From Acinetobacter sp. LoGeW2-3 (GTDB lineage: Bacteria; Pseudomonadota; Gammaproteobacteria; Pseudomonadales; Moraxellaceae), in the NCBI RefSeq assembly GCF_002688565.1, contig NZ_CP024011.1, positions 496,001 to 560,000 on the forward strand: 64,000 nt of DNA, in the 5' to 3' direction. Of this stretch, positions 53,151-63,109 are shown piece after piece. A program made the position numbers and the translations under genes. Below the pieces are notes generated by a model, which made no database searches, was not told the DNA's origin, and saw only the letters and a program-made list of their open reading frames with translations. Every line of letters starts with the position of its first letter. Positions within the stretch are counted from its first letter, which is position 1.

Positions 53151-54596
53151 TCAGTGACCTGTACCATTAATGGCTTTGGTCATATCTTCCACAACTTTCT
53201 TCGCATCACCGAAGATCATCATGGTTTTGTCGTTATAGAATAAGTCATTATCTAGACCCGCATAACCAGTTGCCATAGAACGCTTGATCACCAGAATTGT
53301 ACGTGCTTTGTGTGCTTCCAGAATCGGCATACCGTAAATTGGTGAGCTTGGATCATCTTTCGCAGCAGGGTTAACAACGTCGTTCGCACCGATTACCAAT
53401 ACTACGTCTGTTGCCGGGAAGTCGGAGTTGATCTCGTCCATTTCCAGAATGTCTTCATATGGTACGTCAGCTTCAGCCAGCAATACGTTCATATGACCAG
53501 GCATACGACCAGCAACTGGGTGAATTGCGAAGCGTACAGTGACACCCTGCTCTTTTAACAGGTTTGCCAATTCTTTTACCGCATTCTGTGCACGACCTTG
53601 TGCCATACCATAACCTGGTACGATTACTACACTGTCTGCATTCGACATCAGGAAGCCAGCATCATCTGCAGAACCTGAACGGTGGTTACGTTGTACTTGC
53701 TCGCCTGAACCCGCTGTCGCAGTTGCTGCACCGCCCATCGCACCACCAAACAATACGTTGATGATTGAACGGTTCATCGCTTTACACATGATGTAAGACA
53801 GAATCGCACCTGAAGAACCAACCAGCGAACCTGCAACAATCAGCATGTTGTTTTCTAGCGTGAAACCAATACCTGCAGCAGCCCAACCAGAAAACGAGTT
53901 TAGTAGCGATACCACAACCGGCATATCACCACCACCCACTGGCGCAATCCATACCCAACCAAACACTAATGCCAGACCAGTCATTGCCCAGAATGAGGTC
54001 ATGTTACCAGTCAGGAAGAAATGAATTCCTGCTGCCAGCATTGCCAGAAAGATCAAAGCCTGAACCGGTTTTACCCAAGCACCTGAAATGGTTTTTGCCC
54101 ATTTCTTTGCAGCCAGTTTACCGTAAGCAAATACAGATGCTGTAAAGGTAATCGCACCAACGAAACAACCCACGAATAATTCGAACAAATGTACTTTGCT
54201 CATTTCATGGAACGTTACGCCATTAGCAGCTAAAAGGTCTGGACCCAATTCAATTAACTTGTTGTTATGGATAATCGCTGCAACCGCAATTAGTACTGCA
54301 GACAAACCAACCAATGAGTGCATTAATGCCACGGTTTCTGGCATCTGCGTCATCGGTACAGTTTTCGCACGGGCAATACCTACGATTGCACCAAGAACCA
54401 TTGCCCCTAGAATCATCCAGATCACCGGATTTTCTGCGACAAAGAAAGTCGTCAGTACAGCAATCGCCATTGCGATCATACCGTAGCGGTTACCTGCAAT
54501 TGCAGTCTTAGGACCTGACAACCCACGTAACGTTAAGATAAAAAGAATGGCACCAATCAAATAGAACCAATTTGCATATTCACGAATGAATTCCAT
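53151..54596 (-). CDS. pntB: NAD(P) transhydrogenase subunit beta PntB
   Basis: A 481-residue subunit with about nine membrane spans in the first two thirds. The C-terminal NADP(H)-binding domain III has VVIVPGYGMAQGRAQ, FAIHPVAGRMPGHMNVLLAEA, and VLVIGANDVVNPAA then KRSMATGYAGLDNDLF. Together with PntAa and PntAb it couples proton flow to NADPH formation in the inner membrane. Confidence 0.95.
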   Translation of the reverse strand: MEFIREYANWFYLIGAILFILTLRGLSGPKTAIAGNRYGMIAMAIAVLTTFFVAENPVIWMILGAMVLGAIVGIARAKTVPMTQMPETVALMHSLVGLSAVLIAVAAIIHNNKLIELGPDLLAANGVTFHEMSKVHLFELFVGCFVGAITFTASVFAYGKLAAKKWAKTISGAWVKPVQALIFLAMLAAGIHFFLTGNMTSFWAMTGLALVFGWVWIAPVGGGDMPVVVSLLNSFSGWAAAGIGFTLENNMLIVAGSLVGSSGAILSYIMCKAMNRSIINVLFGGAMGGAATATAGSGEQVQRNHRSGSADDAGFLMSNADSVVIVPGYGMAQGRAQNAVKELANLLKEQGVTVRFAIHPVAGRMPGHMNVLLAEADVPYEDILEMDEINSDFPATDVVLVIGANDVVNPAAKDDPSSPIYGMPILEAHKARTILVIKRSMATGYAGLDNDLFYNDKTMMIFGDAKKVVEDMTKAINGTGH

Positions 54597-54599
54597 CGA

Positions 54600-54923
54600 T
54601 TAGCCCTCTTTTTTCTTTTGTTTTGGTTTGAACATTTCCAGCATTCGAGCAGTCACGGCAAAGCCACCGAAAATGTTAATGCTCGCCAGGAATACTGCGA
54701 TCGCACCCAGTACGCTCACCACATTAATGGTCTGGAAGTCCACACTGCCTTCAACGCCGACCATTGGCAGGCCAACAGTCTGAATCATCGCACCCACGAT
54801 AATGATCGAAGAAAGTGCATTGGTTACTGCCATCAACGGCGTATGCAAAGCTGGGGTAACGCCCCACACCACGTAGTAACCTACAAAGATGGCAAGGACA
54901 AAAATCGTAATAGTTTCAACCAT
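54600..54923 (-). CDS. pntAb: NAD(P) transhydrogenase membrane subunit PntAb
   Basis: A 107-residue membrane subunit with three to four spans ([69 protein letters not shown]). It equals the C-terminal part of E. coli PntA. The gene lies 3 bases from pntB and 11 bases from pntAa, so the three-gene form is clear. Confidence 0.93.
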   Translation of the reverse strand: MVETITIFVLAIFVGYYVVWGVTPALHTPLMAVTNALSSIIIVGAMIQTVGLPMVGVEGSVDFQTINVVSVLGAIAVFLASINIFGGFAVTARMLEMFKPKQKKKEG

Positions 54924-54934
54924 GAGTACTCTCC

Positions 54935-56062
54935 TTAACCACGCTTTAACAGCACTTGGCCGCCGTGAGTGACCAGTAGGGCTTTTTGAATTTCTTCTTC
55001 TGGATTGATGGCAAAATTCTTTTCGCTATCAAACAATGTTTCAACGAAGTTCAAAACGTTACGTGCATACAGTGCAGATGCTTCAGTCGACAAGGTAGAA
55101 GGGATATTTGGAATACCCAGAATCTTCACACCATTTTCAGTCACAACCGTTTCACCGCATTGCGAACCTTCCACGTTACCACCAGTTTCAACAGCCATAT
55201 CAAGAATGACTGAACCTGGTTTCATTTTGGCAACAGTCTCGGCACGAATTAAGCGTGGCGCATCACGACCTGGCAACAGTGCAGTGGTAATCACGATGTC
55301 TGCATTGGAAACCGCTTTATCTACAATAATGGCCTGATCCTTGATGTACTGTTCACCTGGCATCCAGCCATAACCATTTTTGGCAGCATCAGCGGCTTTT
55401 TGTTGTTCTTCTTCAGACATCGGTACGTCTAACCACTTACCGCCCAAAGATTCAACCTGGTCTTTTGCTGTAGGACGAAGGTCAGTTGCTTCAACCACAG
55501 CACCTAGACGTTTTGCAGTTGCAATCGCTTGCAGACCTGCAACCCCCACCCCCATGATCACTACACGAGCCGGTTTTACCGTCCCTGCAGCAGTCATCAG
55601 CATTGGGAACATACGTTGGTATTCTGCTGCCGCAAGAAGCACAGCCTTATAACCAGACAAGTTCGCCTGAGAAGACAGGACATCCATGTTTTGCGCACGA
55701 GACAAAGTACGTGGCAAAAGTTCCAATGCAAATGCAGACACATTCTGTGCCGCGAAATGGTCAAGCTCGGTATTGCGGTATGGGTCAAACATCGCCACCA
55801 CCGTTGCATTCGCAGGTAATTTTTGAATTTCTTCACCCTTCGGTGCACGAACTTTCAAAATCAACTGGCTACCGGTATAGGCATCATCCGTAATTTGTGC
55901 ACCAACCTGTTCATAAACACTATCGATATAGGCAGCTTTAACCCCTGCACCACGTTCGATTACCACATTATGACCAGCGCTGATCAATTTCTTTACTGTC
56001 TCAGGTGTCGCAGCGACACGATTTTCACCGACGACAGTTTCGGCTGGAATTCCGATTTGCAT
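54935..56062 (-). CDS. pntAa: NAD(P) transhydrogenase subunit alpha PntAa
   Basis: A 375-residue soluble NAD(H)-binding subunit, [26 protein letters not shown] at the start (family block, key residues R15 and P20). [13 protein letters not shown], the dinucleotide motif [22 protein letters not shown], and [19 protein letters not shown] follow, with [20 protein letters not shown] later. It resembles alanine dehydrogenase in fold. GAGGGACGCTC precedes the ATG, and a hairpin lies in the leader (56094-56115). Confidence 0.95.
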   Translation of the reverse strand: MQIGIPAETVVGENRVAATPETVKKLISAGHNVVIERGAGVKAAYIDSVYEQVGAQITDDAYTGSQLILKVRAPKGEEIQKLPANATVVAMFDPYRNTELDHFAAQNVSAFALELLPRTLSRAQNMDVLSSQANLSGYKAVLLAAAEYQRMFPMLMTAAGTVKPARVVIMGVGVAGLQAIATAKRLGAVVEATDLRPTAKDQVESLGGKWLDVPMSEEEQQKAADAAKNGYGWMPGEQYIKDQAIIVDKAVSNADIVITTALLPGRDAPRLIRAETVAKMKPGSVILDMAVETGGNVEGSQCGETVVTENGVKILGIPNIPSTLSTEASALYARNVLNFVETLFDSEKNFAINPEEEIQKALLVTHGGQVLLKRG

Positions 56063-57018
56063 GAGCGTCCCTCAAGCTAATTTTTTCTTAAGTAAACATC
56101 GCAAAAACGATGTTTCCCCTCAGGATATGTTTTTGTTGAATTTTTGGATTCTAATCAAACTATTCCAAAATACTACCCAATATTTATTTAATAAATAGCC
56201 ATATTTTGAACTGACAATTCATAAAATTTAATTACTCATCGTTCATTTATTGATTAAAGGAAATTTTTTAGATTGCCGATTTAATCATCAATTTGGCTTT
56301 TAACGAGTGATGTTTTTTCCATCTAAACAGTATTCTGTCAGATCATTTTTTATATATTTTGTTACATTGATTTTTCTGACATAAAAGATGCCCTGTTTTT
56401 GACACAAGTTCATGGATTAAGTGAACTTCAGAATAGCTGATAGCAAGTCATCACATCCTCCTATCTCATAAAATTGACTATTCTGACATTTTTCAAGATA
56501 TTTCAAGAACTCAGATTTATACAGTTATTCAAAGATTTGAATCTCTCTAATTAAGATGTAAATGAAGCGGACTTAATGACTGATAGTGGTTATTTTGACT
56601 AAGGAAAATAAAAGCCTGATTGAGACTACATATGTCTAAATTTGATGACTAATTGCTGAAAAAAATTATCTGAATCATTTTTTATATTAATGTCTATACG
56701 TCTACTCAAGTGTAAATGCACCTTTTTTGTGCAAAATATCAGCTATCTTGGCATTTAAGCTCCTATACCCTTTTCTTAGTCATGCTGCTAGCAGTTAAAG
56801 TCCTCGTTTTTTCAGCACTCTTTACAATTTTTAGAAGATGATTGATCTTATTTAGTGCTGTTTAAACTAATATTTCCCAGAAATCTAAAGTAAAGATTAA
56901 TGAAATGGTTTCATTTCTATACTATTTTCAGCCTATCCTGATACCTAAATTTGACTTATAGTGCGCATCATTCAGACCTTTATGACACCTAAAAACAGCA
57001 AGGAATCAGAATCCACTC
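56063..57018. other. 956-base gene-free region between pntAa and an MFS transporter gene
   Basis: No coding frame longer than a few dozen codons is convincing on either strand, and the composition is clearly A+T-rich. It contains the pnt leader hairpin (56094-56115) and several short inverted repeats: AAGTTCA/TGAACTT (56406-56428), TGCAC/GTGCA (56717-56733), the palindrome CTGCTAGCAG (56785-56794) and AATGAAA/TTTCATT (56899-56915). The last lies about 100 bases before the MFS start and is a reasonable operator. I see no RNA gene that I can name. Confidence 0.55.
56094..56115 (-). promoter_or_regulatory. Hairpin in the pntAa leader
   Basis: AAACATCG and CGATGTTT are perfect 8-base complements around a 6-base loop, about 30-50 bases before the pntAa ATG. 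It could be a repressor site or an RNA structure. Confidence 0.4.
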
Positions 57019-58206
57019 ATGAACGCTTCTCTCGATATCAGTCAAAATAAACCGTTACTCTGGCTGATGGCGATTGCATGTGGTCTGTGTGCTGGAGCCA
57101 ATTATTATTGCCAGCCTTTGATTTCCTCTATTCAACAGTATTATCAGGTGCCTGAATCGCAAGTCGCCCTGACTGTAACCTTTGCTCAAGTCTCTTATGC
57201 GCTAGGTTTACTGTTCATCGTGCCATTAGGAGACATGCTAAATAAGACCAAGCTGATTCCTGCCTTAATGTGGGGAGCTGCGCTTGGCCTAATGATCTGT
57301 GCGACTGCAGTCACTTTACCCATGCTCTGGTTTGGGACGATTATCGCGGGTCTGTTTTCAGTCGCTGCACAAGTCCTCATCCCTTTAGCAGCCATGACCG
57401 TTAAACCAGAAAAAACTGGCGAAGTGGTTGGTTTCCTGATGAGTGGTTTATTGGTCGGAATTCTGCTATCGACCAGTATTGCAGGATTACTCTCTGACTT
57501 GTTTCATTGGAAAGTCATCTATGCGCTGAGTTCAGTTTCAATGCTAATTTTGGGCATCTATTTACGTGGTCAACTACCGACTCTGCCAAAATTCCGCATT
57601 AGCTATGCCGGGATTTTCAAATCCATGGGCCACCTTTTAGCTCAAGAACCACGACTGGTACTACGTTCTCTTACCGGTGCTTTTGCCTTTGCCGCGATGA
57701 GCATCCTGTTTTCGACCATTGCCCTACTGCTGACACAACCTCCATTTAATCTAGCGGATGTTATGGTCGGATTGGTAACTCTGGTGGGTGTCTTTGGCGC
57801 ATTATCCACCCAGGTTATTGGCAAATGGGCTGATCGAGGCTATATCAAATTGCTCAGCTGGCTAGGCTGTTCAATTCTGGTAGGAAGCTGGCTATTTCTC
57901 TATTTCGGTGGCACATCACTGATCAGTTATATTCTAGGTTATGCCCTGATCAATCTAGGATTGGCGATTACTCATAGCTGTAACCAGAATGTGATTTTCC
58001 GTCTACGTCCTGATGCCAAATCCCGCATTAATTCTATTTATATGACTTTATATTTTATTGGTGGTGCTTGTGGTTCTGCTGCTGGCGTATATGCTTGGCA
58101 TCATGGTGGCTGGAATATGAGCTGTCTGACCGGATTGGGTTTTGCGCTGGCTGCCACCTGTTTTGCCCTGATTGATCAATGGCAGCAGCGCCGAATACAA
58201 GCTTAA
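57019..58206 (+). CDS. MFS transporter
   Basis: A 395-residue transporter with 12 predicted spans, starting LLWLMAIACGLCAGANYYCQPL. The loop 2-3 motif is GLLFIVPLGDMLNKTKLIPAL (G-D-x-x-x-K-x-K form of motif A), and GLFSVAAQVLIPLAA and GEVVGFLMSGLLVGILLSTSIAG fit drug:H+ antiporter-like MFS proteins. Substrate is unknown. AAGGAATCAG precedes the start. The gene stands alone behind a long, possibly regulatory, upstream region. Confidence 0.88.
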   Translation: MNASLDISQNKPLLWLMAIACGLCAGANYYCQPLISSIQQYYQVPESQVALTVTFAQVSYALGLLFIVPLGDMLNKTKLIPALMWGAALGLMICATAVTLPMLWFGTIIAGLFSVAAQVLIPLAAMTVKPEKTGEVVGFLMSGLLVGILLSTSIAGLLSDLFHWKVIYALSSVSMLILGIYLRGQLPTLPKFRISYAGIFKSMGHLLAQEPRLVLRSLTGAFAFAAMSILFSTIALLLTQPPFNLADVMVGLVTLVGVFGALSTQVIGKWADRGYIKLLSWLGCSILVGSWLFLYFGGTSLISYILGYALINLGLAITHSCNQNVIFRLRPDAKSRINSIYMTLYFIGGACGSAAGVYAWHHGGWNMSCLTGLGFALAATCFALIDQWQQRRIQA

Positions 58207-58212
58207 TCAGAT

Positions 58213-58857
58213 CTAGCTAACTTGCACCACTGGATAATGCGGTTTGCCTGAATCCCAAGTGGCTGAATTTTCTAAAAGAATGCAAATAAAAGTGGGCAAC
58301 AACCCCGCCAGTACACGGCAACTGTTTTGTAACTGCTTCATGTTAAATGAGCTATGGTAAGTCGTACCGCCCTGCGTGATCTGATGGTGTAAGCTAGAAA
58401 GACGATTGAAAATCACCAATAGCATTTCACTCAAGTTATGATCCTGCACTGCCTTTTGTATCTTTTGTTTTTGCTGAGCTAATGTTTCACGGCAGCTTTC
58501 CAAACTAACTTTTTGGTGACGATAATCCCAAAAACCTTGATCGGTATAAGGACTATTCAGTAAGGCAGAAATCGGCTGGCTGTATTTCTCCCAAACGATA
58601 TGCTGAAGTTTTTGCTCCATATCTTTTTGACAGAGGGTTTCCAAAAATTGATGCAGACTGTGTTGATCCTGACGACTCTCGGTTTCCTGCGCATAGATCG
58701 AATTAAAACTGATCCATAAGCTAATAAACTTAAACTCTAATTCATCATCCAGTTCTAGTGCTTTCTTAAACCAGCTAATTCCCCGTTGGACACGTAAATT
58801 AAAATAATCTGAATGCTGAGGTTTTTTGCTTTTATAAATTTCCTCCAACATAAGCAT
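58213..58857 (-). CDS. HEPN-like hypothetical protein
   Basis: A 214-residue helical protein convergent with the MFS gene. The segment RVQRGISWFKKALELDDELEFKFISLWISFNSIYAQE (positions about 23-58) has the look of HEPN-type domains, in which a helix with W-I-x-F-N-x-I-Y is common. I do not see a clear R-x-x-x-x-H catalytic motif, so nuclease activity is not claimed. A start at the first or third codon is possible (MLMLEE). The function is unknown. Confidence 0.6.
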   Translation of the reverse strand: MLMLEEIYKSKKPQHSDYFNLRVQRGISWFKKALELDDELEFKFISLWISFNSIYAQETESRQDQHSLHQFLETLCQKDMEQKLQHIVWEKYSQPISALLNSPYTDQGFWDYRHQKVSLESCRETLAQQKQKIQKAVQDHNLSEMLLVIFNRLSSLHHQITQGGTTYHSSFNMKQLQNSCRVLAGLLPTFICILLENSATWDSGKPHYPVVQVS

Positions 58858-59153
58858 CGTTATTCTCCTTATTTATCTCGTTTTCTTTATCTTAATCTTA
58901 AATATCTAAAAATATAGTCTTGCTGAATGACTGGGAATTTATTTTTTAATCCCAGCGGTTTTCCTGGTGGAGTCTCTCAATCAAAATTGACAGTTCAATA
59001 TCCCCCTGCGGTTCAGCCTTTAGTCATGCAGCTTTTATGCTAATATTACGCCCTCTTTTCGCAGCACTGCTTTTTTGAGCAGATTTTAAGCACTTTCTGC
59101 TCATTCTTGTACTGTGTTACTACTCTTCCATTTCATTTAAGGCGTGATTTTGA

Positions 59154-60179
59154 ATGACTGATCTCAGCACCATTGAAAACAAACTTCAACCTCGCATCAG
59201 TGTTGCGCCGATGATGGACTGGACCACCAAAGACTATCGTTTCTTTGCACGTCTGTTTAACCCGAATGTCATTCTCTATACCGAGATGGTGACCACTGGC
59301 GCGATCATTTATGGCGATGCCAAACGTCATCTGGACTTTAATCAGCAAGAACAGCCAATTGTGTTACAACTTGGCGGCTCTAATCCCAAAGAGCTCGCGA
59401 CCTGTACCAAGATGGCACAGGACTGGGGTTACAACGAAGTTAACCTGAATGTCGGCTGCCCAAGTGACCGTGTACAGAACAATAAAATCGGTGCTTGCTT
59501 AATGGCTGAGCCAGATTTAGTGGCTGAATGTATTGGCGAGATGCGTAATGCGGTAGATATCCCGGTTACCGTGAAACACCGCATCGGCATCGATGACATG
59601 CAATCTTATGAAGAAATGCTGCATTTTGTCGATACTGTAGCAAAAACAGGTTGTAATAACTTTATTGTGCATGCGCGAATTGCGCTGTTACAAGGTTTAT
59701 CACCAAAAGAAAACCGTGAAGTTCCACCGCTACGCTATGAAGATGTCTACCGTCTGAAACAGGAACGTCCGGAACTGCTGATTGAAATCAATGGCGGGAT
59801 TAAGTCCTATGCGGAAACGATTGAACATCTAAAACATGTGGACGGCGTAATGATTGGTCGCGAGGCTTATCACAACCCGTACCTATTGGCTGAGCTGGGC
59901 CGATTGTGGAATCTTGAAGCGCCGGACCGTTTTGAGATCATGCAACAGATGATGCCTTATATTGCCCAACGTATGGCAGAAGGTGCACCACTGTCAATTA
60001 TTACCCGTCATATTCTAGGTCTGTTCCAGAACTTGCCAGGTGCACGTAAATGGCGTCAGGCTTTAAGTGGTGGCAATGCCAAAACCTTAAAAGATGTAGA
60101 GAATGCCTTGTTCAATATTCAAGAAGCGATTAAACGCACTGAAGACTACCTGCTCGAACAACAAGCCCAGAATCTTTAA
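59154..60179 (+). CDS. dusA: tRNA-dihydrouridine synthase A
   Basis: A 341-residue FMN enzyme that reduces U20 (and U20a) in tRNA. Motifs: RISVAPMMDWTTKDYRFF at the N-terminus, YTEMVTTGAI, LQLGGSNPKELA and EVNLNVGCPSDRVQNNKIGACLM with the catalytic Cys. VTVKHRIGID, NNFIVHARIALLQGLSPKENR and EINGGIKS follow, then VMIGREAYHNPY. The AGGCGTGATTTTGA leader gives a weak ribosome-binding site. The 5' part of dusA is a known attachment site for some prophages and islands; it is uninterrupted here. Confidence 0.95.
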   Translation: MTDLSTIENKLQPRISVAPMMDWTTKDYRFFARLFNPNVILYTEMVTTGAIIYGDAKRHLDFNQQEQPIVLQLGGSNPKELATCTKMAQDWGYNEVNLNVGCPSDRVQNNKIGACLMAEPDLVAECIGEMRNAVDIPVTVKHRIGIDDMQSYEEMLHFVDTVAKTGCNNFIVHARIALLQGLSPKENREVPPLRYEDVYRLKQERPELLIEINGGIKSYAETIEHLKHVDGVMIGREAYHNPYLLAELGRLWNLEAPDRFEIMQQMMPYIAQRMAEGAPLSIITRHILGLFQNLPGARKWRQALSGGNAKTLKDVENALFNIQEAIKRTEDYLLEQQAQNL

Positions 60180-60194
60180 TTTTTAGATTAGAAT

Positions 60195-60227
60195 TAAAAA
60201 AAGCACCGCTCGAAGGTGCTTTTTTAT
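60195..60227. terminator. Bidirectional terminator after dusA
   Basis: AAAAAGCACC and GGTGCTTTTT pair around a 7-base loop with T-runs on both sides. It separates dusA from the convergent lipoprotein gene. Confidence 0.85.
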
Positions 60228-60249
60228 TGAGGTCATTTAACGCAATAGA

Positions 60250-60753
60250 TTATTGACTATAAGCTGTAATATTCCCTACTGGAATCGGTTCTTCAACCCG
60301 CTGTGATGCCATAGAAGGTTCCTGCTCCACGGCCGTAGTTGTCTTATTCACTTGATAATCATCAAAACCATCATCGTGCTCGAACTCCGCAGAAATCATC
60401 GCCAGTTCTTGCTGTAACTGTTGTTCATATCGCTGAATTTCCACTTCATCAATAAAGGCAAATGCATCCTCTTCCAGCTGCCAGCTATAACCCTGTTCTA
60501 CCTTTTGGATCAAGACCTTAATCGGAAATGATTCTCCTTGATACTGCACTTGGGAAATCGCCTGAAAAGAATTGTGAGAACGTTCCACGATTTTTACATC
60601 CATGACTTTTAACCGGTAATGGCGATAATCCAAACTGGAATCAAATTCACGCTGCATCTGAGCCTGAATATTGCGCGACAGTTCATCAATAGAAACGAAG
60701 TAACTGCAGGCTGACAATATCAAGACCAGAAATAATAGACTTATTCTTTTCAT
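60250..60753 (-). CDS. Lipoprotein of unknown function
   Basis: A 167-residue protein from ATG 60753; the six upstream residues (MSTGGG) precede the signal peptide and are unlikely to be translated. The signal is MKRISLLFLVLILSAC with lipobox LSAC. The mature part has one alpha/beta region (SIDELSRNIQAQMQREFDSSLDYRHYRLKVMDVKIVERS) and an acidic, low-complexity C-terminal third. I do not recognise a family. Confidence 0.7.
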   Translation of the reverse strand: MKRISLLFLVLILSACSYFVSIDELSRNIQAQMQREFDSSLDYRHYRLKVMDVKIVERSHNSFQAISQVQYQGESFPIKVLIQKVEQGYSWQLEEDAFAFIDEVEIQRYEQQLQQELAMISAEFEHDDGFDDYQVNKTTTAVEQEPSMASQRVEEPIPVGNITAYSQ

Positions 60754-60913
60754 ACCACCCCCAGTGCTCAAGTTCGAGGCTGGAAAATAAAAAACTTCTG
60801 ATTCTTATATTGTTATTTTATCTTTTTTAAATTGAACAAGAAATAGACGAAAGTATATTTCAGGGTCAAAATTCTTTGTTTTCTTTTGACCATTTAGTCA
60901 ATTTTGTATAAAT

Positions 60914-60942
60914 AAAAAAGCCCTGACGATGCAGGGCTTTTA
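60914..60942 (-). terminator. Terminator after coaBC
   Basis: GCCCTG (60920-60925) and CAGGGC (60932-60937), extended by A/T pairs, with a T-run on the minus strand, 13 bases after the coaBC stop. Confidence 0.85.
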
Positions 60943-60954
60943 AATATGATCAAT

Positions 60955-62229
60955 TTAGAAGTCATCATCTTGGGAAGGATCATGATGTAGTGCATCGTGA
61001 ATGGCTTCAACCAGTTGCTGGGCAATTTCCTGTTTCGAAGCCTTTTCCAGATCGCGTTTTTCCATTTGATAAGATTCTGCAAAGAATACCGTCATGGCAT
61101 TTTCATCGGAAGCAAAGCCAATGTCTGCACGGGAAACGTCATTGCAAGCAATCATATCCAGTTTTTTCGCAACCAGTTTTCCAGCTGCATATTCTTCAAT
61201 ATTGCGGGTTTCTGCGGCAAAGCCAACCATGAATGGACGTTTTTCCTGTTGGGCAATGGTTGCGACAATATCCGGGTTTTTGATCAGTGCGACATTCAGC
61301 TCATCACCCGCTTTTTTGATCTTGTGTTCTGCAACTTGCGCTACGCGGTAATCTGCAACCGCAGCAGTGGCAATGAAAATATCACAGCCCTGTTCCAGCA
61401 TATGCAAGCTTTCATCCAGCATTTTCACCGCTGAGCTAACGTTTTTGCGTTTAACACCATTTGGCGTATCCAAAGTCACCGGTCCGGCAATCAGTGTCAC
61501 ATCTGCACCTGCGGCATAACAAGCTGCTGCCAATGCAAAGCCCATTTTCCCGGTACTGTGATTGGAAATATAACGTACCGGATCAATCGCTTCACGTGTT
61601 GGACCCGCAGTAATCGTGACACGCTTACCTGCCAGCTGACCAAATTTTTCAGCAATCGCACGTTGGGCCTTATGGAAATACTCGGTCACCTGACGTGCCA
61701 GATCTTCAGGTTCTGGCATACGGCCTAAGCCCACATCACCACAGGCTTGTGAGCCAGCATCTGGCATAATTACATGCACACCATCTTCAATCAAAGTAGC
61801 CAAGTTGCGTTGTGTCGGCTTAGCCGCCCACATCTGCTGATTCATAGCTGGTGCTACCCAGACTGGTGCTTTGGTAGCTAGATAAAGTGTACTGAGTAGA
61901 TCATCCGCCAGACCGGCAGCGAATTTAGCCAAGGTATCACAGCTTGCGGGTGCGACCAGTAACAAGTCTGCCCAGCGTGCCAACTCGATATGCCCCATGC
62001 CTGCTTCAGCTTCTGGATCAAGTAATTCAGTATGCACAGGATTACCCGACAGCGCCTGGAACGTCAGTGGCGTGATAAAGGCTTGTGCACCTTGCGTCAT
62101 AACCACGCGGACATTAAAACCGGCATCTTTCAGACGGCGAACCAGAATTGCACTTTTGTAGGCAGCAATGCCACCTGTCACAGCTAAAATAATATTTTTA
62201 TGAGGAATTACACTTACGTCGAAGCTCAC
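60955..62229 (-). CDS. coaBC: Bifunctional phosphopantothenoylcysteine decarboxylase/synthetase CoaBC
   Basis: Two steps of coenzyme A synthesis in one 424-residue protein. The CoaC half has ILAVTGGIAAYKSAILVRRL, GHIELARWADLLLVAPASCDTLAKFA (catalytic His), PAMNQQMW and the Cys of GSQACGDVGLGRM. The CoaB half starts near residue 195 with VTITAGPTREAIDPVRYISNHSTGKMG and includes KNPDIVATIAQQ and the Lys-Lys-Leu-Asp-Met segment KKLDMIACNDVSRADIGF. CoA supply links it to the acyl carrier proteins of the APE operon only in a general way. Confidence 0.95.
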   Translation of the reverse strand: MSFDVSVIPHKNIILAVTGGIAAYKSAILVRRLKDAGFNVRVVMTQGAQAFITPLTFQALSGNPVHTELLDPEAEAGMGHIELARWADLLLVAPASCDTLAKFAAGLADDLLSTLYLATKAPVWVAPAMNQQMWAAKPTQRNLATLIEDGVHVIMPDAGSQACGDVGLGRMPEPEDLARQVTEYFHKAQRAIAEKFGQLAGKRVTITAGPTREAIDPVRYISNHSTGKMGFALAAACYAAGADVTLIAGPVTLDTPNGVKRKNVSSAVKMLDESLHMLEQGCDIFIATAAVADYRVAQVAEHKIKKAGDELNVALIKNPDIVATIAQQEKRPFMVGFAAETRNIEEYAAGKLVAKKLDMIACNDVSRADIGFASDENAMTVFFAESYQMEKRDLEKASKQEIAQQLVEAIHDALHHDPSQDDDF

Positions 62230-62342
62230 AAACAGGCTACCTTTCTGTTGCAGTGGCGCTCACAATAGCATTAAATAAGATCATGCCCAAGAGACCTTTC
62301 TGGGTGAAAAACAATAATTAATAATAAATAAGTCTAATAAAT

Positions 62343-63041
62343 ATGCAATTTTCGATTAAACACTGGCCTGAACAGGAACGTCCACGCGAACGCCTGTTAC
62401 AGTCAGGCCCACAAAGTCTCTCCGATGCCGAACTACTGGCTATTTTCCTGCGCTCCGGTTCGCAGCAGCATTCTGCAGTTGAACTGGCCCGCATTCTGAT
62501 TCAGCATTTTGGACATTTGAGCACCTTATTGGATGCGCCTATTCAAGAAATTAGCCAGTTTCACGGTATGGGTGTCAGTAAATTTACCCAACTCATGGCA
62601 GTCAAAGAACTGGGACGGCGCTATATTGCCGAGCATCTTCGGCAGGATGCTTTGGAGCTCAATCATTCACGAAAAATCATGGACTATCTACGCTTCGAGC
62701 TACTTGGAGAAACTCAGGAAGTCTTTGCGGTGCTGTGCCTGGATGCTGGATTAAGAAAAATCAGCTTTAAAAAATTGTTTTATGGCTCACTTAATTCCTG
62801 TGAGATTTCGATTAATCAGTTACTACGACATGCCATTCAACAACAGGCAACATCGATTGTGATTGCCCATAATCATCCACTCGGAGAGCCTCGACCTTCC
62901 GCAGCCGATCTTGAACTTACCCAGCAGATTGCAAAGGCCTGTCGGCTGATCGAAATCCGCCTGATTGACCACTGTATCATTGCCCCGGAAGGCAGTTTTT
63001 CCTTTGCCGAGCAGCAACTCATCAATACGGTAACACTCTGA
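62343..63041 (+). CDS. radC: RadC family JAB/MPN-domain protein
   Basis: A 232-residue protein with an N-terminal helix-hairpin-helix region (LSDAELLAIFLRSGS, then ISQFHGMGVSKFTQLMAVKELG). The C-terminal metalloprotease-like domain has IVIAHNHPLGEPRPSAADLELT, with zinc-binding His-x-His and the following S/D. Despite the name, a role in DNA repair is not established. It is divergent from coaBC, 113 bases away, as in many proteobacteria. Confidence 0.92.
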   Translation: MQFSIKHWPEQERPRERLLQSGPQSLSDAELLAIFLRSGSQQHSAVELARILIQHFGHLSTLLDAPIQEISQFHGMGVSKFTQLMAVKELGRRYIAEHLRQDALELNHSRKIMDYLRFELLGETQEVFAVLCLDAGLRKISFKKLFYGSLNSCEISINQLLRHAIQQQATSIVIAHNHPLGEPRPSAADLELTQQIAKACRLIEIRLIDHCIIAPEGSFSFAEQQLINTVTL

Positions 63042-63109
63042 ACGATAGCGCTTGACAAAGATCTGACAAGTGATGAAGATCATGAAAAAAATTGTGATGA
63101 TTCCAATAA

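Noticed and set aside
59077..59102. GAGCAGA/TCTGCTC inverted repeat upstream of dusA as a regulator site
   Set aside because: Seven pairs with a 12-base loop in an A+T-rich region is weak, and no further support was found.
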